64,000 nucleotides of DNA. Source: Angustibacter sp. Root456. GTDB lineage: Bacteria; Actinomycetota; Actinomycetes; Actinomycetales; Angustibacteraceae. The notes under the pieces were generated by a model. The model was not told the DNA's origin. It ran no database searches and worked only from the letters and a program-made list of their open reading frames with translations. The stretch lies in the NCBI RefSeq assembly GCF_001426435.1, contig NZ_LMER01000016.1:70925-134924 (forward strand). Reading direction: 5' to 3'. The position numbers and the translations under genes are program-made. Positions 14,932 through 25,868 of this stretch are shown one piece after another; position 1 is the stretch's first letter; each line of letters opens with the position of its first letter.

Positions 14932-16263
14932 ATGCGCTTCCCCCGCATCGCCCGCGTCGCCGTGGCCTCGCTCGCTGTCGTGCTGACGAGCTCGCTCCTC
15001 TCACCGGCGGCGCAGGCCGGCACCGACCCCAAGCACCGCAAGAAGCAGGTCGACTCCTCGATCACCCGGCTGGAGTCCGACCTCGAGGACACCTCGGCGG
15101 AGCTGTCGTCGGCGTACCTGCGCCTGCGGGGAGTGCAGGCCAAGCTGCCCGGCGCCCAGGCCGAGCTCGCCACCGCGCAGCACCGCCTGGACGCCGCCCG
15201 CGAGCGCGACCGGCAGCTCGCCCAACAGCTCAAGGTGGCCCAGGCCCAGGAGGGCAAGGCCACCGACGACCTCGCGGCCACTGCGGCCTCCACGCGCGAC
15301 ACCACGGCGACCCTCGGCACGATCGCCCGCCAGGCCTACCAGACCGGCGGGGTGGGAGAGCTGTCGGTGGCCCTGCAGGCGCAGAGCGCCGACGACTTCG
15401 CCCAGCGCGTGGCGTTCGTCGACACCGCCATGCAGCTGCAGGGTCAGGCGCTGGCGCAGCTGCAGGTCGACCGCGCCCAGACGGCCGCCAAGCAGGCCCG
15501 GCTCACCGCCGTCCGCCAGCAGATCGCGCTGCTCAAGGCGCAGGCGGCCGCCAACGTCGTCAAGGCGCAGCAGCTGGAGCAGGCCGCCGCGGCCGCGAAG
15601 GCGCGCGTCGAGAGCCTGATCCGTCAGCAGGCAGCCGAGGTGCGCACCATCTCGGCCCGCAAGGCCGCGGAGAAGCAGCGTCTCGACGCGCTGCAGGCCG
15701 AGCAGCGCAAGCTGCAGGCCCAGCTGGCCGCCATCGCCCGGGCCGAGAAGCTCGCTGCCGCACGGGCTGCGGCCCGTGCCGCCGCCCGCGCCCGCGCCTC
15801 GCGCCAGCACCGCAGCACCAGCTCGCCGCCGTCGTCCGGGTCGAGCAGCAGCAGCAGTTCGGGCTCGTTCCTCTCGCGTCCGGTCAACGGCGCCTGGGTG
15901 TCGTCGGAGTTCGGCATGCGGTTCCACCCGATCCTGCACTACTGGCGCCTGCACGCCGGCATGGACTTCGCGGTCGCCTGCGGCACCCCGGTGCACGCGG
16001 CGGCCTCAGGCCGGGTCATCAGCGCCGGCTGGGGCGGCGGGTACGGCAACCGCATCGTCGTCGGCCACGGCATCGAGCGCGGCGTCAGCCTGGCCACCAC
16101 CTACAACCACCTGTCCCGCATCGTGGTGTCGGGCGGTTCGGTGAGCCGCGGCGAGCTCATCGGCTACTCGGGCACCACCGGCAGTTCCACCGGGTGCCAC
16201 CTGCACTTCGAGACGTACGAGAACGGCACGCCGGTCAACCCGCGGCGCTGGCTCAACCCGTGA
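14932..16263 (+). CDS. Coiled-coil M23 family peptidoglycan endopeptidase (FtsEX partner)
   Basis: This 443-residue secreted protein has a signal peptide with AQA cleavage (about 1-29). A long Gln/Ala-rich coiled coil follows (about 35-290), then a Ser-rich linker (about 295-312) and a C-terminal LytM/M23 domain (about 320-443). The zinc ligands are seen in HAGMD (first His and Asp) and CHLHFE (HxH). All are present, so it is probably active and not a degenerate activator. The layout matches EnvC/RipC-like proteins gated by FtsEX through the coiled coil. It stands directly after ftsX. The AGGAG of GAGGAGCTGC precedes the ATG at 14932. Confidence 0.93.
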   Translation: MRFPRIARVAVASLAVVLTSSLLSPAAQAGTDPKHRKKQVDSSITRLESDLEDTSAELSSAYLRLRGVQAKLPGAQAELATAQHRLDAARERDRQLAQQLKVAQAQEGKATDDLAATAASTRDTTATLGTIARQAYQTGGVGELSVALQAQSADDFAQRVAFVDTAMQLQGQALAQLQVDRAQTAAKQARLTAVRQQIALLKAQAAANVVKAQQLEQAAAAAKARVESLIRQQAAEVRTISARKAAEKQRLDALQAEQRKLQAQLAAIARAEKLAAARAAARAAARARASRQHRSTSSPPSSGSSSSSSSGSFLSRPVNGAWVSSEFGMRFHPILHYWRLHAGMDFAVACGTPVHAAASGRVISAGWGGGYGNRIVVGHGIERGVSLATTYNHLSRIVVSGGSVSRGELIGYSGTTGSSTGCHLHFETYENGTPVNPRRWLNP

Positions 16264-16394
16264 CGAGGCGGATCACTCGCTGAGGGCACCGCGGAACGCA
16301 GTGGGGCTCGGCGACGTCCGACAGGTAGCGTGTGCGCGGACCTGCGCCGACCCGGCGCGGGCAGCAAGCGCACCAAGGCTCCTGAGGTGAGGAC

Positions 16395-16901
16395 GTGGCG
16401 AAGCAGGGCGGCAAGGCGGGCGCCAAGGCCGACAAGGCGGGTGGCCGCAAGCTGGTAGCGAGCAACCGCAAGGCCCGTCACGACTACCACATCGAGGACG
16501 TGTACGAGGCGGGCCTGGTGCTCACCGGCACCGAGGTGAAGGCGCTGCGTGCCGGACGCGCCTCGCTGGTCGACGGTTTCGCCACGATCAGTGACGACGG
16601 CGAGATGTGGCTCGAGGGCGTGCACATCCCCGAGTACGTCTCGGGTACCTGGACCAACCACGCGCCGCGCCGCCGGCGCAAGCTGCTGCTGCACCGCCAC
16701 GAGATCATCCGGATCAGCCAGGACACGTCGTCGACCGGCCTGACCATCGTGCCGCTCTCGTTGTACTTCGTCGACGGGCGCGCGAAGGTCGAGATCGCCG
16801 TCGCGCGGGGCAAGAAGCTGTACGACAAGCGCCAGGCACTGCGAGAGCGCCAGGACAACCGCGAGGCGCAGCGCGCCATGTCGCGCAAGGAGGCCATGTG
16901 A
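16395..16901 (+). CDS. smpB: SsrA-binding protein SmpB
   Basis: This 168-residue protein binds tmRNA and brings it to stalled ribosomes. The core (about 20-140) includes [20 protein letters not shown], the EVKALRAGR loop and the KLLLHRHEI segment; the C-terminal tail ([14 protein letters not shown]) is the Lys/Arg helix that enters the decoding centre. An N-terminal Lys/Ala extension of about 20 residues is typical of actinobacteria. The GTG start at 16395 follows GAGGTGAGGA. Its tmRNA partner is about 8.6 kb downstream at 25479. The stop overlaps the DUF2207 gene start. Confidence 0.97.
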   Translation: MAKQGGKAGAKADKAGGRKLVASNRKARHDYHIEDVYEAGLVLTGTEVKALRAGRASLVDGFATISDDGEMWLEGVHIPEYVSGTWTNHAPRRRRKLLLHRHEIIRISQDTSSTGLTIVPLSLYFVDGRAKVEIAVARGKKLYDKRQALRERQDNREAQRAMSRKEAM

Positions 16902-18808
16902 CCAGCCGTCATCGGGTGCGCGTCGCGGCGCGTGCTCTTCTCGTGGTGGTGGCTGCCGCCGTCCTGAGCGGGGCGGCGGCCAGCGCTGCCGCGGCCAAGG
17001 TGCCGGCCGCCGCCACGGCGGAGGTCGTGCGCTCGTATCGCGCGAGCGTGGACGTCGACGCGTCGGGGCAGATGCGGATCAGGGAGACGATCGAGTACGT
17101 CTTCTCGGGCAACGACCACCACGGCATCTACCGCGACCTGCGCACCCGCTTCACCTACGACCCCAACCGCAGCGGCAGCGACAAGGTGCGCGCCTACCCG
17201 GTGTCGGACGTCGAGGTGTCGAGCCCCACCGGTGCGCCGACCGACGTCGAGGTCACCGACACGGGCTCGATCACGCACATCCGCATCGGTAACGCCGACC
17301 AGAAGGTCAGCGGCACCCAGACGTACGTCATCTCCTACACGGTGAAGGGCGCGTTCAACCGCTTCACCACAGAGCAGACCGACACCGACGGCACGGTGAC
17401 GCCGCCGCACGACGAGCTCTACTGGAACATCACGGGTGACGAGTGGGACGTGCCGATCCAGTCGGCGCAGGTGGAGGTGACGGCGCCGAAGCCGGCCACG
17501 CAGGTGCGCTGCTTCCGCGGCGAGCGGGGTTCCACCGACCGCTGCCAGGGGACGGCGGGGGCGACGTCCACCTTCAGTGCGCAGGGGCTGGCCGTCGGGC
17601 AGGGCATGTCGATCCTGCTGGCCTACCCGCTGAACACGGTGAGCGACGTCAGCCCGATCATCGAGGACGCGCCCGTGCAGGGCCTGCAGCAGCTGTTCCG
17701 CATCTCGCCGTTCTCGCTGGGACTCGGCGCGCTGATCCTCGCGGGCGTGGGCGGCGGCATGGCCTGGCTCGTGCGCCGTCGCGGCCGTGACTCGATCTAC
17801 ACCGGCCTGACGCCGGGCCTGCTGCCGGTGTCGGGCCAGGCCACCCAGGAGGCGGTGGTGACCAGCCACCCCAAGGACGTGGCCGTGCAGTTCACCCCGC
17901 CCAAGGGCATGCGTCCGGGTGAGATCGGCACGCTGATCGACGAGGTGGCGAACCCGGTCGACGTCACCGCCACGATCATCGACCTGGCGGTGCGCGGGTT
18001 CCTGCGCATCGAGGAGATCACCAACGACAAGGGCACCAAGGTCAAGGACTGGCGACTCGTCGTCGTCCTGCCGGCTCCGCAGGAGGAGCTGCTGCCGTAC
18101 GAGCTCGAGCTGATGCAGGCGCTGTTCAAGGGCCGCAACGAGGTCGAGCTGAAGGGCGAGCTGCGCAACACCTTCGCCAAGGACCTCAAGGCGACCCAGA
18201 ACGAGCTCTACCGCGAGGTCACGGGGCGCGGGTGGTTCCGCGGCAACCCGCAGTCGGTGCGAGGCCTCTACCGGGGCATCGGCATCGCCTTGATGGTCGT
18301 CGGGTTCGCGATGGTGTGGCTCGGCGGACTCGCGGTGGTCAACCTGCTGCCGATCGCGGGCGCGCTGTTCCTCAGCGGCCTGGTGGTGCTGGTGCTGTCG
18401 GGTCGGATGCCGGCCCGCACCGCCGCGGGGTCGGCCGTGCTCATGCAGGCGCGGGGCTTCCAGCGCTACCTCGAGACCGCCGAGGCCGACCAGATCAGGT
18501 TCGAGGAAGGGCAGGACGTCTTCAGCCGGTACCTGCCGTACGCCATCATCTTCGGCGTGGCTGACCGCTGGGCGCGGATCTTCGACGAGCTCGCCCGCTC
18601 CGGCGCCGCCGTCACCCAGCCCACCTGGTACGTCGGGCACACGCCGACGTGGAGCTACCTGGCGCTGGGCAGCAGCATGGACTCGTTCGAGACGACGTCG
18701 AACAGCTCGCTCGTGTCGACGCCGTCGTCGTCCGGCTCGAGCGGCTTCGGCGGCGGTGGCGGCTTCAGCGGCGGCGGTGGGGGCGGCGGGGGCGGCGGCT
18801 CCTGGTAG
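16898..18808 (+). CDS. DUF2207 family membrane protein
   Basis: This 636-residue protein has a signal peptide (about 1-33), an extracellular DUF2207 domain (about 40-260), a membrane helix near 270-290, a cytoplasmic part, a helix pair (about 460-505) and a Gly/Ser tail ending in runs of Gly and SW. The family has no assigned function; members are membrane proteins with this Gly-rich end. The GTG at 16898 overlaps the smpB stop, and a start further upstream would lie inside smpB. It is the last gene of the forward run; a strong hairpin follows. Confidence 0.88.
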   Translation: MTSRHRVRVAARALLVVVAAAVLSGAAASAAAAKVPAAATAEVVRSYRASVDVDASGQMRIRETIEYVFSGNDHHGIYRDLRTRFTYDPNRSGSDKVRAYPVSDVEVSSPTGAPTDVEVTDTGSITHIRIGNADQKVSGTQTYVISYTVKGAFNRFTTEQTDTDGTVTPPHDELYWNITGDEWDVPIQSAQVEVTAPKPATQVRCFRGERGSTDRCQGTAGATSTFSAQGLAVGQGMSILLAYPLNTVSDVSPIIEDAPVQGLQQLFRISPFSLGLGALILAGVGGGMAWLVRRRGRDSIYTGLTPGLLPVSGQATQEAVVTSHPKDVAVQFTPPKGMRPGEIGTLIDEVANPVDVTATIIDLAVRGFLRIEEITNDKGTKVKDWRLVVVLPAPQEELLPYELELMQALFKGRNEVELKGELRNTFAKDLKATQNELYREVTGRGWFRGNPQSVRGLYRGIGIALMVVGFAMVWLGGLAVVNLLPIAGALFLSGLVVLVLSGRMPARTAAGSAVLMQARGFQRYLETAEADQIRFEEGQDVFSRYLPYAIIFGVADRWARIFDELARSGAAVTQPTWYVGHTPTWSYLALGSSMDSFETTSNSSLVSTPSSSGSSGFGGGGGFSGGGGGGGGGGSW

Positions 18809-18822
18809 CCCCAGACGCCCTG

Positions 18823-18852
18823 GTCGACATCGCAGTAGTCGACATCGCAGTA
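18823..18852. repeat. Perfect 15-bp tandem duplication
   Basis: The unit gtcgacatcgcagta occurs twice without a gap (18823-18837 and 18838-18852). It lies between the DUF2207 stop and the terminator hairpin, overlapping the first bases of the hairpin. It looks like a recent duplication. Confidence 0.9.
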
Positions 18853-18887
18853 GTGGCCCATCGCGACGGCTCGCGGTGGGCCACTAC
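18850..18887. terminator. Bidirectional terminator between convergent genes
   Basis: A perfect 11-bp stem (18850-18860 with 18877-18887) has a 16-nt loop that can itself pair (CGCG arms). It lies between the convergent DUF2207 (+) and DUF3592 (-) genes. There is no U-run, as usual in such GC-rich genomes. Confidence 0.7.
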
Positions 18888-18909
18888 CGCGTTCTCGCTG
18901 CGGCGCGAG

Positions 18910-19272
18910 CTAGAGGAGGAGTCCGGCGACGACGAGGGCCGCGCCGACCCCCATGACCACCCAGTGCAGCGACCCGTCGAGCCCGTCGGTCTTGCGCGCG
19001 GTGCCGGCGGGGTCGGAGGGCGAGTAGGCCACCGCCACGGGCGTGCCGACGGCTCGACGGCGAGCGCTGGTGAGCGGCGGCTGGAACCGCCGGACGGCGC
19101 CGGCGGAGTCGTGGAACTCGATGGTGCACACCCAGGCCGGGTCGCCCAGCGCGTACCCCGACCCCGACTCGACGACGGTACCGGTCGCGCGCCGCTCGTC
19201 CGGCCGCGGCCGCGGCCGGATCAGCGCGCCGCCGATGACGAACAGCGCGCCGACCGCCACCAGGGGCACCAT
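18910..19272 (-). CDS. DUF3592-like small membrane protein
   Basis: This 120-residue protein has an N-terminal membrane helix (about 1-18), an extracytoplasmic beta domain (about 25-90, GTVVESGSGYALGDPAWVCTI) and a C-terminal helix (about 100-120). The pattern matches DUF3592, a family without known function. It begins 4 nt after the pyruvate carboxylase stop on the same strand, so it probably shares that transcript. Confidence 0.75.
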   Translation of the reverse strand: MVPLVAVGALFVIGGALIRPRPRPDERRATGTVVESGSGYALGDPAWVCTIEFHDSAGAVRRFQPPLTSARRRAVGTPVAVAYSPSDPAGTARKTDGLDGSLHWVVMGVGAALVVAGLLL

Positions 19273-19276
19273 CGCG

Positions 19277-22200
19277 TCAGCCGATCACGAGCAGCAGGTC
19301 GCCGCCCTCCACCTGCTGCTGGCCGCCGATGGCCAGGCGCTGCACCGTGCCCGCGACCGGTGCGGTGATCGCCGCCTCCATCTTCATCGCCTCGATCGTC
19401 GCGACGGTGTCACCCGCCGCCACCTGGGCGCCGGGCTCGACCGCCAGCGACACCACGCCGGCGAACGGCGCCGCCACCTGGCCGGCCTGCGCCGGGTCGG
19501 CCTTCTCGGTGGCCCGGACGTCGACGTCCGCGTGCTCGTCGCGGGTGAGGATCGGCCGCAGCTGGCCGTTGAGCGTGCACATCACCGTGCGCATGCCCCG
19601 CTCATCGGCCTCGCTCACCGACTGCACGCCGAACAGCAGCCGCTTGCCGGGCTCGATCTCGACCTCGACCTCCTCGCCCGGCCGCAGGCCGTGCAGGAAC
19701 TGGGCAGTCGGCAGCACCGACAGGTCGCTGTAGGTGTCGCGCGAGGTGGTGAAGTCCTTGGTGGGCCCGGGGAAGAGCAGCCGGTTGAGGGTGGACCGCC
19801 GGTCGGTCGTCAGGCCCGAGCGGTCGTCGTCGGTCAGCTCGGCGACGCGCGAGCGGGAGGTGCTGCGGCCGGCGAGCGCCTTGCTGCGGAACGGCTCCGG
19901 CCACCCACCCGGCGGGTCGCCGAGCTCACCCTGCAGAAAGCCGATCACGGAGTCGGGGATGTCGTACGCGCCAGGGTCGGCCTCGAAGTCGGCCGGGTCG
20001 ACGCCGTGCCCCACGAGGGCCAGCGCGAGGTCGCCGACGACCTTGCTGCTCGGCGTCACCTTGACGATGTTGCCGAGCATGCGGTTGGCCGCGGCGTAGG
20101 TGTCCTCGATCGCCTCGAACTTCTCGCCGAGGCCGAGCGCGATCGCCTGCTGGCGCAGGTTCGACAGCTGGCCGCCCGGGATCTCGTGGTCGTACACGCG
20201 GCCGGTGGGCGACGGCAGGCCCGACTCGAACGGCGCGTAGAGCCGGCGCACCGACTCCCAGTACGGCTCCAGGTCGCAGACCGCCCGCAGGTCGAGGCCG
20301 GTCTCGCGCTCGGTGTGGTCGGTGGCCGCCACGAGCGCCGACATCGGCACCTGGCTGGTCGTCCCGGCCATCGCGGCGCTCGCGACGTCGACCGCGTCGA
20401 CCCCGGCGTCGATGGCGGCCAGCAGCGTGGCGAGCTGGCCACCGGTGGTGTCGTGGGTGTGCAGGTGCACGGGCAGGTCGAACCGCTCGCGCAGCGCCGT
20501 GCCCAGGGTGCGCGCGGCGGGTGCGCGCAGCAGGCCGGCCATGTCCTTGATGGCGAGCACGTGCGCGCCCGCCTCGACGATGCGCTCGGCCAGCCGCAGG
20601 TAGTAGTCGAGCGTGTAGAGCCGCTCGCTGGGGTCGCTGAGGTCGCTGGTGTAGCAGAGCGCGACCTCGGCGACCGCGGTGCCGGTGGCGCGCACCGCCT
20701 CGATCGCCGGGCGCATCTGCTCGACGTCGTTCAGGGCGTCGAACACGCGGAAGACGTCGATGCCCGTGCGCGCGGCCTCCTCGACGAAGGCCTCGGTGAC
20801 CTCCAGCGGGTACGGCGTGTAGCCCACGGTGTTGCGACCGCGCAGCAGCATCTGCAGGCAGAGGTTGGGCATGGCCTCGCGCAGCGCGGCGAGCCGCTCC
20901 CACGGGTCCTCGGCGAGGAAGCGCAGGGCGACGTCGTATGTCGCCCCGCCCCAGGCCTCGACGCTCCACAGCTGCGGGGTCAGCCGAGCGACCGGACCGG
21001 CGGCGGCCACCAGGTCGCGGGTGCGCACGCGCGTCGCGAGCAGCGACTGGTGGGCGTCGCGGAACGTCGTGTCGGTGACGGCCACAGCGGTCTGCTCGCG
21101 CAGGGCTCGGGCGAAGGCCTCCGGGCCGACCCGGGCCAGCAGGTCGCGTGAGCCGGCCGGCGGCGGGGCGTCCAGGTCGAGGCTCGCCAGCTTGCTGCCG
21201 GGGTCGACGTGGTGCTCGCCCGGGCCGTGCGGCTGGTTGACCGTCATGTGCGCCAGGTAGCTGAGCAGCTTGGTGCCGCGGTCGGCGGGCACGCGCGGCC
21301 GGAGCAGCTGCGGCCGCTCGTCGATGAAGGACGTCGAGAGCCGGCCAGCGACGAAGTCCGGCTCGTCGATCAGGCTCTGCAGGAACGGGATGTTGGAGGA
21401 GACACCGCGGATCCGGAACTCCGCCAGCGCCCGGCGCGCCCGCCGCACGGCGGTGGGGAAGTCACGCCCGCGGCAGGTGAGCTTCACGAGCATCGAGTCG
21501 AAGTGCGCGCTGATCTCGGCCCCCACGAACGTCGTCCCGCCGTCGAGCCGGACGCCGGCCCCGCCCGCCGAGCGGTACGTCGTGATGATCCCGGTGTCGG
21601 GGCGGAAGCCGTTGGAGGGGTCCTCGGTGGTGATGCGGCACTGCAGGGCGGCGCCCTTGACGTGCACGGTGTCCTGCGAGAGCCCGAGGTCGGCGAGCGT
21701 CGCGCCGCTGGCGATGCGCAGCTGCGCCTGCACCAGATCGACGTCGGTGACCTCCTCGGTCACGGTGTGCTCGACCTGGATGCGCGGGTTCATCTCGATG
21801 AACACGTAGCGCCCGTCGGGGGCGAGCAGGAACTCGACGGTGCCCGCGTTGACGTAGCCGATCTGGCGCGCGAACGCCACCGCGTGATCGCACATCCGTT
21901 GCCGCAGAGCGGGATCGAGGTTCGGCGCCGGGGCGATCTCGACGACCTTCTGGTGGCGGCGCTGCACCGAGCAGTCGCGCTCGAACAGGTGGATGACGTT
22001 GCCGTCGCCGTCCGCCAGGATCTGCACCTCGATGTGCCGCGGCTTCACGACGGCCTGCTCGAGGAACACCGTGGGGTCGCCGAACGCGCTCTCGGCCTCG
22101 CGCATCGCGGCCTCGATCGACTCGCGCAGCGCGTCCGGCGTCTCGACCCGCCGCATGCCACGGCCGCCACCGCCCGCGACCGCCTTGACGAAGACGGGGA

Positions 22201-22657
22201 AGCCGATGCCGTCGGCGGCCGCGACGAGCTCGTCGACGTCGGTGCTCGGCGGGGCGCTCGCCAGCACCGGCAGACCGGCGGCGCGCGCCGCCTCGATGGC
22301 GCGCGCCTTGTTGCCGGTGAGCTGCAGCACCGAGGCGGGCGGGCCGACGAAGGTGAGCCCGGCGTCGGCGCAGGCCTGGGCCAGACCGGGGTTCTCCGAC
22401 AGGAAGCCGTAGCCGGGGTAGACGGCGTCGGCGCCGGACTCGCGAGCGACGCGGACGATCTCGTCGACGGTCAGGTAGGCGCGCACCGGGTGGCCGGGCT
22501 CACCGATGCGGTAGGCCTCGTCGGCCTTCGAGCGGTGCTCACCGTGGCGGTCCTCGTGGGCGAAGACAGCGACGGTGTGCGCGCCCAGCTCGGTGGCGGC
22601 ACGGAAGGCGCGGACGGCGATCTCGCCGCGGTTGGCGACCAGGACCTTGCGGAACAT
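19277..22657 (-). CDS. pyc: Pyruvate carboxylase
   Basis: This 1126-residue single-chain enzyme carboxylates pyruvate to oxaloacetate with ATP, bicarbonate and biotin. The N-terminal biotin carboxylase (about 1-450) includes KAVAGGGGRGMR and EMNPRIQVEH. The central carboxyltransferase (about 520-820) has the TTFRDAHQSLLATR metal-site signature. The C-terminal biotinyl domain has IEAMKMEA with Lys1092, 34 residues before the end. The start is the ATG at 22657 (MFRKVLVANRGEIA); upstream frame is not conserved. Together with the NAD-malic enzyme at 56323 it supplies or drains C4 acids. Confidence 0.97.
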   Translation of the reverse strand: MFRKVLVANRGEIAVRAFRAATELGAHTVAVFAHEDRHGEHRSKADEAYRIGEPGHPVRAYLTVDEIVRVARESGADAVYPGYGFLSENPGLAQACADAGLTFVGPPASVLQLTGNKARAIEAARAAGLPVLASAPPSTDVDELVAAADGIGFPVFVKAVAGGGGRGMRRVETPDALRESIEAAMREAESAFGDPTVFLEQAVVKPRHIEVQILADGDGNVIHLFERDCSVQRRHQKVVEIAPAPNLDPALRQRMCDHAVAFARQIGYVNAGTVEFLLAPDGRYVFIEMNPRIQVEHTVTEEVTDVDLVQAQLRIASGATLADLGLSQDTVHVKGAALQCRITTEDPSNGFRPDTGIITTYRSAGGAGVRLDGGTTFVGAEISAHFDSMLVKLTCRGRDFPTAVRRARRALAEFRIRGVSSNIPFLQSLIDEPDFVAGRLSTSFIDERPQLLRPRVPADRGTKLLSYLAHMTVNQPHGPGEHHVDPGSKLASLDLDAPPPAGSRDLLARVGPEAFARALREQTAVAVTDTTFRDAHQSLLATRVRTRDLVAAAGPVARLTPQLWSVEAWGGATYDVALRFLAEDPWERLAALREAMPNLCLQMLLRGRNTVGYTPYPLEVTEAFVEEAARTGIDVFRVFDALNDVEQMRPAIEAVRATGTAVAEVALCYTSDLSDPSERLYTLDYYLRLAERIVEAGAHVLAIKDMAGLLRAPAARTLGTALRERFDLPVHLHTHDTTGGQLATLLAAIDAGVDAVDVASAAMAGTTSQVPMSALVAATDHTERETGLDLRAVCDLEPYWESVRRLYAPFESGLPSPTGRVYDHEIPGGQLSNLRQQAIALGLGEKFEAIEDTYAAANRMLGNIVKVTPSSKVVGDLALALVGHGVDPADFEADPGAYDIPDSVIGFLQGELGDPPGGWPEPFRSKALAGRSTSRSRVAELTDDDRSGLTTDRRSTLNRLLFPGPTKDFTTSRDTYSDLSVLPTAQFLHGLRPGEEVEVEIEPGKRLLFGVQSVSEADERGMRTVMCTLNGQLRPILTRDEHADVDVRATEKADPAQAGQVAAPFAGVVSLAVEPGAQVAAGDTVATIEAMKMEAAITAPVAGTVQRLAIGGQQQVEGGDLLLVIG

Positions 22658-22787
22658 GGGGGCATACCTCCGGCTCGGGATCGCGACGAGCCTACCGATC
22701 CGTCCGAGGGGCGGGATCGCCGTCTCGCGTTGTGGATCATCGCGCCCCGCCATGCGCGTCGGTAGCGCCGGAGGCACACTCGCAGGT

Positions 22788-23252
22788 ATGGCCCGAACCA
22801 TCGCCACGAACACCGCCGTCAGCCGCGAGGAGCTCCTCGACTTCGTGCGCCCGCGCCACCACTTCGTGCTCATCACGCGCCGAGCCGACGGGAGCCCGCA
22901 GGCCTCGCCGGTCACCGGCGGTGTGGACGCCGAGGGCCGGCTCGTCGTCTCGACCTACCCCGAGCGGGCCAAGGTCACCAACGCGCGCCGCGACCCGCAG
23001 GTGAGCGTGCTCGTGCTGTCGGACGACTTCGGCGGCGCCTGGGTGCAGCTCGACGGCGAGTGCGAGGTGCTCGACCTCCCCGAGGCCCTCGAGCCGCTGG
23101 TCGACTACTACCGCGCCATCTCCGGCGAGCACCCCGACTGGGACGAGTACCGCGAGGCGATGCGCAAGCAAGGCAAGTCGCTGCTGCGCATCACGCCGAC
23201 GCGCTGGGGGCCGGTCGCCACCGGCGGCTTCCCGGCGCGCCTCGCCGACTGA
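22788..23252 (+). CDS. PPOX class F420-dependent oxidoreductase-like protein
   Basis: This is a 154-residue split beta-barrel protein of the pyridoxamine-oxidase-like class common in actinobacteria. Segments HHFVLITRRADGSPQASPV and VSTYPERAKVTNARRDPQVS match the F420/FMN-binding core. The ATG at 22788 follows AGGT; earlier in-frame ATGs lack similarity. It is divergent from pyc across a 130-bp spacer with no clear operator. The substrate is unknown. Confidence 0.85.
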   Translation: MARTIATNTAVSREELLDFVRPRHHFVLITRRADGSPQASPVTGGVDAEGRLVVSTYPERAKVTNARRDPQVSVLVLSDDFGGAWVQLDGECEVLDLPEALEPLVDYYRAISGEHPDWDEYREAMRKQGKSLLRITPTRWGPVATGGFPARLAD

Positions 23253-23291
23253 CCCCGCCGACGTTCTTACCCACCCCTTCGAGAGGACCCC

Positions 23292-24218
23292 ATGAAGGCC
23301 ATCACCATCAGCTCGTACGGCGGCGCCGACGTCATGGAGCTGACCGACCAGCCCGACCCGATCGTGGGGCCGGACTACGTGCTCGTGCGCGTCAAGGCGT
23401 CGAGCGTCAACCCGGTCGACTACAAGATCCGTGAGGGCTACCTGCAGGGCGCGTTCCCGTCGCACCTGCCGATGATCCTCGGCTGGGACGTCGCGGGCGT
23501 CGTCGAGAAGGTCGGGCCCGCCGTCCGCGAGTTCGCTGAGGGCGACGAGGTGATCGGGTACGTGCGCAAGGACTCCATCGAGCACGGCACCTACGCCGAG
23601 CTCGTCTCCGCCCACGTGCGCCACCTGGCCCGCAAGCCGGCGTCCGCCACGTTCGAGGAGGCGGGCGCTCTGCCGCTCGCCGGGCTGACCGCGCTGCAGT
23701 CGCTGCGCCTCGCCGAGGTCGGCGAGGGCGACACGGTGCTCGTGCACGCCGCCGCCGGGGGAGTGGGCTCGTTCGCCGTGCAGATCGCGAAGTCGCTGGG
23801 CGCGCGCGTCATCGGTACGGCGAGCGCCGCCAACCACGAGTACCTGCGCTCGCTCGGCGCCGAGCCGGTGGAGTACGGCGACAAGCTCGTGGCCGCCGTC
23901 CAGGAGCTCGCGCCGGACGGCGTCGACGCGGTGGTCGACTACGTCGGCGGCGACGCCCTGGCCAACAGCCCCGAGCTCGCCAAGAGCAACGACCGCATCG
24001 TCTCGATCGTCGACGCCGCCACCGTGCTGGGCTTCGGTGGCCGCTACGCGTTCGTGCGCCCTGACCCCGACGACCTCGCCGAGGTCGCGCGTCTGGTGGA
24101 CGCCGGTCAGCTGCGGGTCGAGCTGGCGCGCACCTTCCCGCTCGCCGAGGCGGCGGACGCGCAGCGCCTGGTCGAGGGCGGGCACGTCCGGGGCAAGGTG
24201 GCGATCAGCGTCCCCTGA
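23292..24218 (+). CDS. Zinc-free MDR-type NADP-dependent oxidoreductase (quinone oxidoreductase-like)
   Basis: This 308-residue protein of the medium-chain dehydrogenase superfamily has the GroES-like N-terminal part (about 25-120, SSVNPVDYKIREGYLQG and GWDVAGVVEKVG) and a Rossmann domain with VLVHAAAGGVGSFAVQIAKSLGA. No zinc-ligand Cys/His set is seen, as in quinone oxidoreductases. It sits 39 nt after the F420-like gene, with GAGAGGA before the ATG, and may be co-transcribed. A strong terminator follows. Confidence 0.9.
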   Translation: MKAITISSYGGADVMELTDQPDPIVGPDYVLVRVKASSVNPVDYKIREGYLQGAFPSHLPMILGWDVAGVVEKVGPAVREFAEGDEVIGYVRKDSIEHGTYAELVSAHVRHLARKPASATFEEAGALPLAGLTALQSLRLAEVGEGDTVLVHAAAGGVGSFAVQIAKSLGARVIGTASAANHEYLRSLGAEPVEYGDKLVAAVQELAPDGVDAVVDYVGGDALANSPELAKSNDRIVSIVDAATVLGFGGRYAFVRPDPDDLAEVARLVDAGQLRVELARTFPLAEAADAQRLVEGGHVRGKVAISVP

Positions 24219-24241
24219 CGGCGAGCGCTCAAGTCGAGAGC

Positions 24242-24285
24242 AGAGAAGTGGGGCACTTCCCGGACGGAAAGTGCCCCACTTCTCT
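24242..24285. terminator. Strong bidirectional terminator hairpin
   Basis: A 17-bp perfect stem (24242-24258 with 24269-24285) continues by two more pairs after one bulged A, closing on a 5-nt loop. It separates two convergent oxidoreductase genes. The arms carry AAG/CTT runs, so it could terminate in both directions. Confidence 0.88.
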
Positions 24286-24306
24286 CCTGTCGGTGGACCG
24301 GGCGCG

Positions 24307-25320
<1,014 letters not shown>

Positions 25321-25478
25321 GAAGTTCCCTTCGTCGTCCGGATGGGTCCATCGGCGGCAAGGACGGCGACCGCTCAGGCCTTCCCGCACCGGCTCGTGCT
25401 GATGATCACACGGCATATTCAGGTGGACGCCCGCGTTAGACTGAGTGCACAACTCAACAGCGCTGATGTCCCGCCCAT

Positions 25479-25846
25479 GGGGGTGATCGGTTTCGACGTT
25501 GGTCGTACTCCCAGGAGAAGCGGGTCGAGGACGCACGGTTATCTCGTAAACGATCCGTGCAAACCAACAGGTGCCGATTCTCACAGCACCGACTTCGCCC
25601 TCGCCGCCTGAGCGAGCGTAGAAGTCCGTCAGCCCGTGGTCGCTCTCGCCACGGTTCCTGGCGTCAGCTAGAGAGCCACTGCTTCCGCCGCACGCCGCGG
25701 GCGGCGGAGGGACACTTACGCGGCTGAGCCCGGCAGCGACTTGCCTGCGTGATCGCTGGGGCCGAGAAATCCCGTAGCAGGCTGCACCCGGAGAAGTCCT
25801 GGTTCTGCGCCAGCGGACGCGGGTTCGATTCCCGCCACCTCCACCA
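25479..25846 (+). ncRNA. ssrA: tmRNA (transfer-messenger RNA)
   Basis: The 368-nt RNA rescues stalled ribosomes with SmpB. The 5' end GGGGGTG (25479-25485) pairs with CACCTCC (25836-25842), followed by ACCA (25843-25846). The conserved TGATCGGTTTCGACGTTGG near the 5' end and the T-arm GCGGGTTCGATTCCCGC near the 3' end are both present. The tag reading frame (25573-25611) writes ADSHSTDFALAA and stops at TGA, a typical actinobacterial tag with the ClpXP-recognised ALAA end. A terminator hairpin follows at 25869-25901. A TAGACT at 25437-25442 is the best -10 candidate in the 158-bp upstream spacer. Confidence 0.97.
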
Positions 25847-25868
25847 CCATGGCGACATCAGCGCTCGA

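Noticed and set aside
13746-15320. Long open frame on the minus strand opposite ftsX and the M23 gene
   Set aside because: It is an antisense shadow of genes with strong family matches, with low-complexity Arg/Ser-rich translation.
19043-21151. Long plus-strand open frames opposite pyruvate carboxylase
   Set aside because: They are antisense to a clear enzyme gene, have biased composition and lack domains.
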